DNA from: Prosapia bicincta
Taxonomy: Eukaryota > Arthropoda > Insecta > Hemiptera > Cercopidae
Reading direction: 5' to 3'
Assembly (NCBI GenBank): GCA_036971475.1
Contig: JBAIZL010000001.1
Coordinates: forward strand, 143,889,692-143,953,691
Length of the DNA: 64,000 nucleotides
Below the pieces are notes generated by a model. That model made no database searches. It saw nothing but the letters and a program-made list of their open reading frames with translations, and had not been told where the DNA came from. The position numbers and the translations under genes are program-made. This document shows positions 37,421 through 50,318 of the stretch, in pieces (the stretch's first letter is position 1; each line of letters starts with the position of its first letter).

Positions 37421-40400
37421 TAGTCTCCACTGTATAGGGACGCGTTTTGATGAAGTCACTCAAAAATAAATTACCGAGTCAATTTCTTCATTGATGGCCC
37501 GATTGTAGTAAAGAAACGTAGTTCTTTCACTTAGGCAATCGCTTTTATCACCATGACCCTAGTGAACTAGCTTTTATAAACACTATAATAAATAATGTTT
37601 TACAATTTCAAATAAAATATGTCAAACCAGGATAGAAACAGTGAATACAATAACGGTATAAAAGCGATAACGATATACATTTTAATTTTATAAATTCAAT
37701 TATATAAATTGTTCTATGCGAAATTCTTAGAATAGCATGACTTATACACACAACCTAGATTTTAAAAAAGAAAATATAGAAGTTAGCCTCGGTTGCGAAG
37801 GACAAACGGTTGAGAGTCTCATAGCCTCACAACAGTCTTCTAAATACTTACCATATATCTGCAGGCCCTACAATTGATGAACTATGAGTACATAGAAGAT
37901 TATATTTAGTGAATGAAGACATTTCAGAATGGTAGAATCGTTAAAACAACAGCAGAAAACTATATAAGTGCATTTGGGAATGTTACTCACTTTTGTAAAG
38001 TGCCTAACTTCTGAAAATAAATGAGAAGTCAACTTCTATATGTTGAGAAGTTATCCCCAATGTTGATGACGTAATTACTTCTTTGGCTGAGCAAACTTAC
38101 AAATTCGTCCCTATGATAACGCAATTAGACCCAACACGAGAAAATTTATAGCCTTTAAGTCAGATCGAAATAAAAGTAAACTCATTTTCCTTGTACTGTT
38201 ATATGCATTAATTATGGGTTAAAATGACACATTTATGCGAGATGTTAAACCTAGAATATATGTCTAGGTGACGAAATGTTTAGTATCGATGATTCAATAG
38301 TATTCTAATAACACCTTAAACAAAAGACGCCAAGCTGCATATACGTTTTAGAAGAACATTAGAAAAGTTTATTAAAATTTATGAAACACCCACACACAGA
38401 GACACACACAATTTGTATAGGGCGACTTAATATTAAGAAAAGAATCGCGTGCCTCATTAAAAGGTAAATGAGTAGTGAGAAAATACAGAATGTAGTACAA
38501 TCCTTTAATTTACGGCCCAACTTTTCAATAATATGAGAAATGCTGATTAAAGTTTTTGAAACCGCCTTCAATTAGCTTTTCCCTGACTGAGGTCAACTGT
38601 CTAATTACGCTAGACAAAGTTACGGTATGTGCTGCCTGACCAGTATATAACCACAACGTAGTCTATTAAATTGTGTCCGTAACGGTTGCGATGTTCAGAC
38701 CAAAATAAAATATTTAGCTGCTAAAGGCATAAGGTAGTATAACCTACTATTTTTTATCTATTAAAATTATTCAACACGTATTTGTGCGCTCTAAAGCTGG
38801 TACATACTTTGTTGAATTACTGCGATGTGGTACCACATCCACACGACCGACGAAACGTTACATCTAGTTAACGGCTATAGAAATATATACACACTACTTT
38901 TGTCAGAAAATCCTATTGTTGTTCTTCTTCACAAATGTAATATATATTACGTGCTCAAACTGTTGTGATCGTCTTATTTAACTTGACATTTTATTTAATT
39001 TAGAATACGTTCAGAGGTGAATACATGTCGTTGCGTTAAGGTGTATGGAATGCGTTATTAGGCGAAGTGATCTGTATTAAATATTTCCAGGCAGGATGGA
39101 TTTTATCCATTTGGTTAAATTATCTATTCTATATCTTCTTTTTTATTTCCGACATTAATATTGAGTGTGTATTCAAGAAGTGGTTACTGTTTAAATGTAG
39201 TTTAACTCGGATCATGCCATCTAAACAAAATCTAAAAGTATCGTTGGATATAAGTTTAAATACCAGTGAGGACTACCTACTAAAACATTTTAAAATATAA
39301 AAATCAATTCAATAAATCTATTTATATTTTCCAACAATATTTCGTTAGGATAAATCAATGCTTTTTGTACAGATATATAATAGCAGTTACTCAACACAAA
39401 AAGATGATGTTATTATATTATGTTATAAAAATGTTATGAAATTGGTCATGATTTAAAATATAACCAATTTGAAGAGCAGTTCCATTAACTCACCAACACT
39501 TCCAGCTCTCATGCAACACCTGAAACAAACTATTCCTACCGGCGTCTAACCGGTGTCAGTGCCCCAGGCGTCTTAGATAAATAATCAGTCAAATGTTATA
39601 TTTCATCAAATAACTGACCATTGCTAAAAAACTCATATAAATTAAACGGGTAGTTAAAATAGTTATTCCTGCACTATTAAACTAGAAAACGACTCATATA
39701 TTTATGAAAAGCTGTATTTTGGAGTTTTTTGGCCAAATATTATAATATAAACTGTATTTAATAAAGTATGTATCATATTAAAAAGTACACATACGTATCG
39801 AACTAATTTACGATTTAATAAACTTCTGTTTTTATATGACCTCGTTTTTGGTCTAAACTACGGATCTTCATGAGAAATATGTATACAATGAATGGTTTTA
39901 GTCTAGAAATTAAAATTTACCTTAATTTTCATTAAAACGACCCCCTTAATGTCACAGTTATGTTTCAAATCGAAAATAATTTGTCAAAGGTAAAATTGCA
40001 GAGGAAAATAATTAAAAAATTGATATTTCTCAGCAATAATCTTTTGTTTACGACTTTGTAAATCCCAAACCAACATTATTATATCAGAATATAAGACTTC
40101 TAATTCCCCATATTTAGTAATTTTTATTGCTTGTCCAGGGCAGTTTTCTGCTTCTTATCAAGTAGTTTGATGAGAGATAATACTAGCATTTATGGAATTT
40201 TTAATTGAAGAATATTATAAATACTGTATGGAATAAATATTACAAATTTTTCTTATTTAATTAAATTTATACAGAATATTTTAGACAAACAATCAGTTTA
40301 TAGGTAAGTTTATTCAAAAAAATTGTTTTAAAATTTAAAATACATTTTAGACCATCTATATATTTCATCTGATTCTAACCATCTTAGAAGAGATACTTTG

Positions 40401-42839
40401 TTCAGTTTGGTCAAGATGCTTTTGTTCTACTGTTTTAATTATTTACAATTTGCTTCAAGATAAAAAATAAATCCCGACTTAAGTTAAATAGTTTCCTAAT
40501 TTCGAACAAACATTAAGTGTATTCAAATATGCATCCATTTTTAGGTTTTTATACAAAAGTCAAGACTTAGAAAAATATTTCTCTAATTTAAAGAGGTGAT
40601 TTCTGCACTTGTTTCCTCAAATACTTGATTCGAGGAAACATTTTATTAATAAAATAATAATATAGGAAATCAAATAAGATACTTATTTGTGTTTGCGTTC
40701 TGATTGATTTTCTAACTTTTAAATATTCGTCTCTTAGCTTCGATCTTAATGACATCATATTAATTTTTCTTACATACAATTTCTCCCTTATCTCATTGAC
40801 CCCTATAAGTATTTGAGTTGTAATTTGCTACAGTTACGTTTTAGGGTCTGGAGAATTAAAGGTTTTAAACAGTAATTAGTAAAGATTTTCAATGAATAAG
40901 CAATTTTCGTATTCCAAAAACGTTTGCTTACCGATAGTCGAAATATTGCTTAGATGCCCCATCTAAATATTTTCTCTCAAAGTGAAACCTACTCTTAGCT
41001 AACACTGTTCTAATTGATCATTATTACTAGGTACATTCAGAATCACAAACTTACATATAAACATTAGAAACAATCCCTCCGCCCAAATTTAACAAATTGC
41101 ATGATCAATCAAAGGAACATCTAAAAATAAGTAGAACATAACTTAATCGTAAGTTACTCTTCTTTGTATTATCGTTGTATTATTTCTGAACACAAAGTTG
41201 TAGTATCATTCGCTTAACTTTCGGAACCAAGATCTGCATTATATGTAAAATACTAATTACTACTAATTTTAATGATTTTATCAATAAAAAAAATATCTTA
41301 ACGTAGATTGAACGTTATGAGAAAAACGATTATAAATGCCTTTGTAACCAACCGATATTTTACAATATTGAATACATGTTACGATGTAATTGTAGGACTT
41401 TATCACCTCTCAATATCTATTTAGAACCTACTTATTAGAGTTTATCTAATAATGCAGTGATATTGTTCAGTGCAAGATGAAGTACGAGGTCGTATTAAAT
41501 TTCAACCATATTTAATGTAACCAACAAACCAAAGGTCGGCCAGATTTCCATTTAATTATCTTAAATTGCTATTCCACAGTTTGTAAGTTCTTATCAACTC
41601 GAGAGCCTCTTTAACGTAGTTCTGACAAAGACACAAAATGCAATTCAATGTATCTCGTCCAAGTTATTGAACCTCTTGTTTCTGAAGTAGGGGAGTGCTT
41701 CTGTCGCTGTATTTTTAATTAGGCAACTCTCGGCTGCAAAAGACATTTATTAAATGAAGGACATTCGGCAGGTTTATTACTGTCCTTTTTTATGAGTATT
41801 AGTATCAAGTTAGTAAACTACAAAAATTTGAGTTTAGGATATAGTATAAGATATTAAAAACCAATACCCCATAAACTCATAAGCGATAACATTTTATTCC
41901 TAATAGGGTAATTCAGAAATTGTGGTTTGGAAACGCGTATGAGAATATAAATTTATGATTGTAAGTAGATGTTCACATTTGTATATTGAAATTATTAATT
42001 GTTGTTGATATATCCTCCTTAATAATATTTTAAAATTATAAAACCTAATTGGAATAATATTTTTAAATTTTATTGTTTACATTTTGTAACTAAAACTTCA
42101 GTAATAACATTTCACTTGAAAAATGTAATTAATTAATTTTAAAAAATCACGAAAATTTTAGAAATTTTAAGTTTACGCTCTAATTGTATTTATATTACCA
42201 TTTATTAACATCTTTTTTTGGTAAAACGTTTCTTCACAAAACCTATAAAAAGCACAATTCATAACTAAATATAATTTAAAACGAAATCGCATTTTAAAAA
42301 TAATCCTACACTTTATAAATTATAACCTTATTCTCTATCATTGCATAAGAAGCTACGTTCTTGCTCTTCAGATGTCTTATAATGTGAGCCATCTGGAATT
42401 AGAAAGTTAATTTATAAATACAATTAATTACAATGAAAATAACACTACTGACAAAAGCAAAAGATAGGGAACATTTTCAATAAATTTTCTAGTTTTACAG
42501 TATTAAATTTTATATAGTTTTCTAGTTTATTACAATTTTCAATAGCTTTATTCAATAAAAGAGTAAATTCTGTTCACGCTAACCTTGACCGAAAATTTCA
42601 TCCAGACACAAATTTGTATACCTGGTTTTTGTAATATATAGTATATAATTGTAGTAGTATATAGTGATTCATTCTTATGAGAATACACACATTATGTATT
42701 GTATATGTTAGTTATGAATTACAAATAATATGTATTTGTATATAAAATGTAATACACATTTGGATAATTGTTACACATCATTGAAAAATTAATAATTAAT
42801 TTTAGTAGAGTATATTTTAAAATTGTGTTACATATACGA
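37421..42839. other. AT-rich non-coding stretch
   Basis: Nothing recognisable over more than 5 kb: no domain-bearing frame, no long repeat and no RNA gene that I can see. Confidence 0.5.
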
Positions 42840-42843
42840 GTTA

Positions 42844-42858
42844 TGGCTATAAAGTAAC
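42844..42858 (+). repeat. candidate mariner-type terminal repeat
   Basis: TGGCTATAAAGTAAC is the exact reverse complement of the terminal sequence after the mariner relic (GTTACTTTATAGCCA at 46771-46785), with further partial matches outward. It could be the left end of that element, now far away because of later insertions, or the end of a separate deleted copy. Confidence 0.45.
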
Positions 42859-42960
42859 TTGACTATCTCTCTGTGGGACATGGTTGCAAAGACATGCCTC
42901 CACATCCCAGCCGGTTGAACGACCTTAGCTGGCTAATTCCAGCTACAGGCTACGTAAGGG

Positions 42961-43160
42961 TTGGCGCTTGAAAGTAATCGGGACGCCAAGATAGTTTTCA
43001 ATCGGATAGGCAGAAGTACCTTGATAGTAATGGAGCAACGCACATGGACGCCGATAGCTATTGGATACTTTCGGCTTATCTCGATATCTATCTGGACTGA
43101 CGCAGATTTCTCCTCCTATCTAGCGTCAATTCTATCACTAGCGTTCCACTAGTACACAGT
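42961..43160 (+). repeat. unnamed dispersed repeat, fragment A
   Basis: A GC-richer block. Positions 42970-43003 (AAAGTAATCGGGACGCC, then AAGATAGTTTTCAATC) match the reverse complement of 44005-44038 with few differences, and a CGCACATG word follows in both. The 63-codon frame across it has no motif. The family is not identified; it is probably a transposon or SINE-like fragment. Confidence 0.65.
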
Positions 43161-43417
43161 TCGTAATGAGACAGTGCACTTGCCACGCAACTTATTTTCT
43201 ATATGTTTCATTTTATTAGGTATCTTCTCGATATATTCACAATTTTTATATGTTTAACTTTAAATATGATTGAATAACCAATTGGGATTAATGTTTGGCA
43301 TTATTATTATTAAGATTGACAATTTATTATTAATATCTATGAGTAATTATATACATTTATAGTTTGAGATATTAATTTCTAATAGTTACTTCTCAATTTA
43401 TTTAGGTAATATATAGG

Positions 43418-43420
<3 letters not shown>

Positions 43421-43479
<59 letters not shown>
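43421..43479. repeat. (TA)n microsatellite
   Basis: About 28 TA repeats immediately preceded by TATAGGCTATA, the same palindromic pair word found in the AT arrays at 7.76 and 32.87 kb. Confidence 0.95.
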
Positions 43480-43969
43480 TGCTAGAATTAGCTGTATTAC
43501 ATCGCCATATATTACATATATATGCCACATATATATATCGCCATATATTACATTGGCCATATTTGTCAAAAAACGCTAAAAGGTATCAATGGTATGTACG
43601 TTCTATTAACATTTCTATATAACGTGAACGATCAATTTATCCGGAAAACAGCAAACAAGTTTGATTACAGTAGTTTTTGGCAATATCATCTGAGGCTTAT
43701 CATGATTTAATATTATTGTAAAATATAGCCTATTAGTTGTTTGTTCCAGTTAAGAAGCTCACAATTACATGGTAGAACATCAAGGACAACTATGCAAGAG
43801 AAAACGAACAGCTAGAGAACGAAAAAACTACTTTCTTTTGTAAACTTCCATTTGTTTTTCATCCATCTCGGAGGAGAAAAAATATAGAGAGAAGCCAGTC
43901 CACAACATGAAAAATAACTATAAAAAACGACTTAAACGATTTAAATGACGACCGCTGAAACTTGATCTC

Positions 43970-44165
43970 ATGTGCACTGACTCTGATAGGTATCAAAAAG
44001 ATTGGATTGAAAACTATCTCGGAGTCCCGACTACTTTTACGCTCATGTGCGCCTACTAAACGGGTGAGAACAGAGCAAGTGGGTAGCGGTAGATGAGTAG
44101 CTCGCGGTCGATGTTAAGTCGATGTCGACAGCACAGAGCTTCGTCAAGCTCAAGCCGCTGCTGTA
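43970..44165 (-). repeat. unnamed dispersed repeat, fragment B
   Basis: Read on the minus strand, 44124-44062 matches fragment C (45890-45953): both contain CTACTCATCTA(C/T)CGC, then ACCCACTTG and a TGTTC.CACCC word. Further along, 44038-44005 matches fragment A. B is therefore the most complete copy and links the other two. Confidence 0.7.
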
Positions 44166-44190
44166 GTTATTATTACATGAGATTAATAAC

Positions 44191-44192
<2 letters not shown>

Positions 44193-44243
<51 letters not shown>
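44193..44243. repeat. (AT)n microsatellite
   Basis: About 25 AT repeats between repeat B and the family E hairpin. Confidence 0.95.
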
Positions 44244-44246
<3 letters not shown>

Positions 44247-44247
<1 letters not shown>

Positions 44248-44493
44248 TATGGTGATATATTTTCTTGTAATATAGTTAATAAATTAAAATATTTCAAAAA
44301 CAAGAATACTTTTAATGAATATATTTATTCAAAGCTTTTGGCCGATAAAATAGTACCAGCACCTTCAGGAAAATAATTATCTAATCTGATTAGATAATTA
44401 TTTTCCTGAAGATGATGATACTATTTTATCGGCGAAGAGCTTTGAATATATTCATTAAAAGTATTCTTGTTTTTGAAATATTTTAATTTATTA
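44247..44493. mobile_element. foldback element family E, full copy
   Basis: The arms 44278-44386 and 44388-44493 are close reverse complements. Each carries AAACAAGAATACTTTTAATG, a CAAAGCTTT-like block, a GCCGATAAAATAGTA block and CTTCAGGAAAATAATTATC, or the complements. A left flank (44247-44277) continues into the (AT)n tract and matches the flank of the 1.9-kb copy. Transcribed, it would fold into a hairpin of about 105 base pairs. It has no coding capacity. Confidence 0.85.
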
Positions 44494-44570
44494 TACACAT
44501 ATAGTTCTATGTATAAATATATATATATGCTAATACGTATTCCGTCACGGATGGAAAAATATGAGGAATA

Positions 44571-44793
44571 GTTATTATGTGGAGTACATCCGTTCATTTT
44601 GCAGTGCATAAAATCGCAGTTCTGACGTTTCGCTAAAATTTCATCTAGCATTGTCAAGGTGAACCCAACAACAGTTTAAGAGCGAGTCAACTCTTGTTGG
44701 GTTCACCTCGTCAATGCTAATGAGATTCTAGCGAAACGTCGGAACTGCGAGTTTATGCATAGCAGAATGAACGAATGTACTCCAGATAATAAC
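44571..44793. mobile_element. foldback element family F, full copy
   Basis: The left arm (44571-44673) and right arm (44691-44793) are close reverse complements with an ~17-base tip. The right arm contains TGTTGGGTTCACCTCGTCAA, then CTAATGAG, a 7-base interval, then CGAAACGTCGGAACTGCGA. It lies only 77 bases from hairpin E and is followed by (AT)n. The CTAATGAG...CGAAAC arrangement resembles the hammerhead core CTGATGAG...CGAAAC with one change. Confidence 0.85.
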
Positions 44794-44799
44794 TAATCG

Positions 44800-45889
<1,090 letters not shown>

Positions 45890-45953
45890 ACTCAACATCG
45901 ACATCGGACGTGTACTACTCATCTATCGCGACCCACTTGTTGTGTTCGCACCC
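45890..45953 (+). repeat. unnamed dispersed repeat, fragment C
   Basis: Matches fragment B (minus strand) over about 60 bases with roughly a quarter of positions differing. It lies just left of the mariner relic. Confidence 0.6.
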
Positions 45954-46009
45954 TTTGTGTCACACAGGGCTTTCTCGCTTGTCGACACATTTTACATGAA
46001 CATTTCAAC

Positions 46010-46692
46010 ATGAGAAAAGTGTGTGCCAAAATGGTGCAAAAACCTAACGAATAAACAAAGACTCACGATATGGTTTTTACTCTAAGATCTTTAAAAACAT
46101 CACGAAGTATCCTAAACGGTTGGAGAGAGGTATAACATGTGATGAATCATGTTTTTTTACCTATGACTCAGAAAGTAAGAACCAATCAATGCATTGGTGA
46201 GCCAAAATTCACCACGACTGAAGAAAGTGAACGGATGTGAAATCAAGGTTCAAGGCCATGACGATTGTTGTTTTCGACAACTGTGTAGTCGCATCCAAAA
46301 GTTAGGCTCCTAAGGCGCATAAAATGAATTAAGAGCACTACCTCGAAGTGTTAGTTACCCTCCGTGAGCGAATAAGATGAAAGCGAGTATATTTGTGGGA
46401 AAACAATTCGTAGATTCTGCATCAAGACAACGCACCAGCTCAATGTGGACTGGGTGTGAAGGAATCTTTTGCCAACCATGGTATTCCTGTAATGGAGCAT
46501 ACACCCTACTCACCTGACATTGTCCTGTGTGACTTTTTTAAGTTCCTAAAAGGGAAGGAAATCCTAGAAGGAACCAAATTTCATACTTTGAACGCACTGA
46601 AGGAAAAAACGACGGATCTCATGAAAAAACATTCAGATGATGACTTAAAAACACTGTTTAGCAATATGGAAAACTTGAATGGAGAAATGTAG
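46010..46692 (+). pseudogene. mariner (Tc1/mariner superfamily) transposase relic
   Basis: The catalytic core of a DD34D cut-and-paste transposase can be read. TCDES (first Asp, codon 46141-46143), LHQDNAPA (second Asp, 46426-46428) and YSPDIVLCDFF (third Asp, 46531-46533) are in one frame. The second and third Asp are 105 bases apart, giving exactly 34 intervening residues as in mariner. From 46141 to the TAG after 46689 the frame is kept but is broken by at least six in-frame stops, several of the kind that TGG-to-TGA or CAG-to-TAG transitions produce. Upstream, an MRKVCAKMVQK segment from 46010 is in another frame, so one shift lies between 46060 and 46141. The N-terminal DNA-binding region is absent. 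This copy is inactive. Confidence 0.9.
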
Positions 46693-46768
46693 GGATAGGG
46701 GATGTGAATATATTGAAGGTGAGTAATTGTAAAACCTAATTAGGTTTGAGTGAATTAAATCATAACTC

Positions 46769-46790
46769 TCGTTACTTTATAGCCACACGT
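46769..46790 (-). repeat. mariner 3' terminal inverted repeat (candidate)
   Basis: TCGTTACTTTATAGCCACACG follows the transposase relic by about 80 bases, as expected for the 3' end of a mariner element. Its core is the exact complement of the word at 42844-42858. Confidence 0.6.
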
Positions 46791-49700
46791 TGTAATACCT
46801 CCTAATATATTTAACAAAGAAACTGTTTATGATTAGTTGTCTGAATGTGACAAACCGTTTCTAAAACGGTGAAAAAAGATCATGGAATTAAATAAATATC
46901 TCCTACTCGACAAAACTACTCTCGGGTTCAAAAGGGAGTCGTATACACTCGTAAACGTTTATGCCAAGTCGTGTATAAAGCTTTAAACCGCTCGCAAAAT
47001 TTGTATTTTCATTTATGTATGTTTCCGATCACTGAATATCATGTTTACCATTATGTAGATGTATAGAGAGAGCTGTACCATTTAAGCGGATCACGTTAGG
47101 AGATGTACATGGAGGATAAAAGTCGGCTTGTCATAATGCGGAAATATAATGGCTGTTTGCAATAAGGAGTTGGGAAAACATAGCAGACATTTAATTTGTA
47201 TTTCTGTGTTAAACGTTTACTTTCGGAATAAAGTTATATAGTAAAACAATGAATAATCTGAAGCTCCTTAAAATAAACATATTAGTTTCATTATTATCAA
47301 TAACTGTAGAAATTTAAAAAAAAAACAAAATTGTGACCGATTATAAGCCCAACGACTAGACCGAACAGTAAATTGTTATAAAGAATAATAATAACACAAT
47401 TTCCAATCATAATTAAGTTCTCTTCCATATTTTGTAACATTATAATGTAGCGGTATACTAAAATGGGACAACTTTTATGGTAATAAATTATAAATTAGGT
47501 TACCTACAATCATAACATGTAGAGTTGCCCAAATTGAGTTACTTCTGCACAAGGGAGAGTGTTTTACCAAACCTACTTCGCTTTCATTCATGCGTCGTCT
47601 CGCCGCAAACCTTACAAAATGAGAAATTTTTAATAAATGTGTCAAATCCACATGTTTGAACGTAGAAAATATATATTAAAAGTTGAACGCTCAATGAAAA
47701 GAGTGGTAACATTGAAAGAATTTTACACAAACCTTATTTTTCAAGATAAAGTAAGTATTATAAATATATCTGAGGTAAAAATATTGTTATTCTTCAGGTA
47801 TAGTGCATACATAAGGTCACAGTAAAGATACTGTAAAAGGATTATTATGCCATTTTTTTAAGGTCGTTTTTGGATATATGAATTTGGATCTCACGTTTAG
47901 ACCTTTTTTTATCGTTTATTTTTTTTATATTTTAAAAGATATTAAAATGAGGTTTTAGCATCTGCAAATATAGATAAAGAATTTCAGGAAAGATCGTTCG
48001 AGAGATTCATAGATACAAGTTCAAAAGTTCAAATATTTGTCAAAAGTACAATAGTTCTTTAGCATATTGTGTAAAAAAATATGTCTTTCCCTTAGGTAAG
48101 AAATCTTTAGCGTAAAACTGAGTAACTCATGCAAATATATGTTATATATTGCTGGTAATTTATGTTGTATATCAAATACATTATTTTCTAAAACTCCTCT
48201 TTCAGCGTATGTTAATACGTTTCCTAGCATACAATGGGTGTATATTTGATTCTTGTCACTTTCATTGTCAATTCTTCAATATTTATAGTAGATTACTTAC
48301 TAATGATGACTAATGAATATTTTCTTTGTTACAGTTTTCATACATGTTTGGAATTAGATCGAAGTTATTGTTCTACTTTGTGATTTCTAATATAATATTC
48401 AGTTAATTTTTCTATCTGAAAGGTACAGTAGGTTCCAATTATAATAATTAGGTTTGGTTTCAAGAAAAGTTTTCACCAAAATCAAAAAGTGGTAATCTTT
48501 TCCTTTTGTTGTCTAAAAAAAAATTCTAAATTGATCTTAGTTCAGAATACCCTAGCTTAAAACAATATACATATTTATAGATAAATAGAGAGAGGAAGAA
48601 AATTAACGACAAGGATTGTAATGGTCATGCACTTTGTCATTCAACTTTTCTCCCTCTTAATGTATCTTTACGAACTCTGTTTATATCGTATCCCTACTGT
48701 TTTTGAGAGAGCTTCTAAAATATAATAGTGTACGTAGCCACTTATCTATTGAGAACAATGAATAAAGGTGAATAAGATAGCTTGTATATTTATTATCTTA
48801 GAATATATATTGTTAAAGATTGTTTATTTCTTCAAATTGTTTTTTAAATATTAAAATAGACTATTTATTTTTAGTAAATAAGAAAGTTTCTCTTGAAAAG
48901 AGACTACGAATAGACGCATACAAACTCAGCATATAATACTGAACACTATTTAGGAATCTCCTACAGAAAGGAGTTTATTCGCAAAACTATTTAGTTGCGA
49001 GGATTGAACACCAGTCATCAAATTAACATAATGAAAAAAAAAATACTTAAGTAGTCGTTTTGCAGCCCTTGTGTCAATACTTTTATTACATTTTAACAGT
49101 ATAACTCAGTTCTAGTATTTAGCACCACAAGAAGCAAGACAAAAATCAAACCGCAAAACGTGTTCACGTTTATCAGGTTTATTGTTCTTTACAGATCCCA
49201 TGCACAGGCTACCCATTATACACTTGTAGAAATTACTTTGCTTTTATTTTCTACCAATCAAATACTTTTCACTTTGACAAAAATAATCAGAGCTTTTTAT
49301 GGAAGTAATGTTTAGTTAGAATTTAATTTAGAAACATACAACCTGGTTCGTATTAGTATAAACGTTTTTTTTCAAACAAAGATAGTACAGAAATTAATGT
49401 CTGACAAATTAACTAATCTGAACTATAAAATCTGTAAAAATAGATTTGAAGATATTAGGATACTGTAAGTAAAAAAAGTCAACACATGAGGAAGAAGTAA
49501 ATCTTGATACTATAAAGTACTACCTATTTTGTACACTACAAACATTGGTTGAAAATTGTCTGAAATTGATTGTTCTGAAAATTTTTATTTTTTTATAATT
49601 TTCCATATTAAAATGACTTGATTTACGAGTAACAAAAAACTATAAATCTCCTATATGTTATATGTTATTGGGATTTTGTTTGTCAAATCAAGAGAAAAAA

Positions 49701-50202
49701 TATAACTAAAAAAAAAGTAAACGAAATATAAATTATTTCATATGATCTCAGGTAAATTTATGTTTTTGAAACCATCTTTTATAGGAGGGTTACAGTATTA
49801 TTATCTATATTTGGATAACTAAGAATTCAACTTTCAATAGAAACTGGAAAGTAGAAACAGTGTGGCAACATTTATAAAGATGTAAAGCTAAACATTTCCT
49901 GAAGTGAAGCATATGATCGCAAATATTGGGTCTTTAAATGTTTTTTACTAATATGTGAAATGCAAAATTTACACAAGTTGAAGAAGCCTTTGCGTAACTT
50001 TTTAATAAATAAAATTTAAACATACTAATTACAGTTAAAACTTGTTAGATATCACACTTACTTTTATTCATTTTACATAGCATTTATAATATTATATTTC
50101 TTGAATATATTGTTGTGGTTGTTAAAGTCTACTGTCCTCTGAATTAGAGGATATTATGGGTTTAAATGAAAAGTGTTATTTATAATTCGGGTATTTTACA
50201 AA
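46791..50202. other. AT-rich non-coding stretch
   Basis: Nothing recognisable on either strand. Confidence 0.5.
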
Positions 50203-50217
50203 TAAATAAATAAATAA

Positions 50218-50312
<95 letters not shown>

Positions 50313-50318
50313 TGTGTA
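50203..50318. repeat. (AAAT)n(AT)n microsatellite
   Basis: About five AAAT repeats pass into a long (AT)n run with one TATGTATA interruption and end in ACACATATATGTG. Confidence 0.95.
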
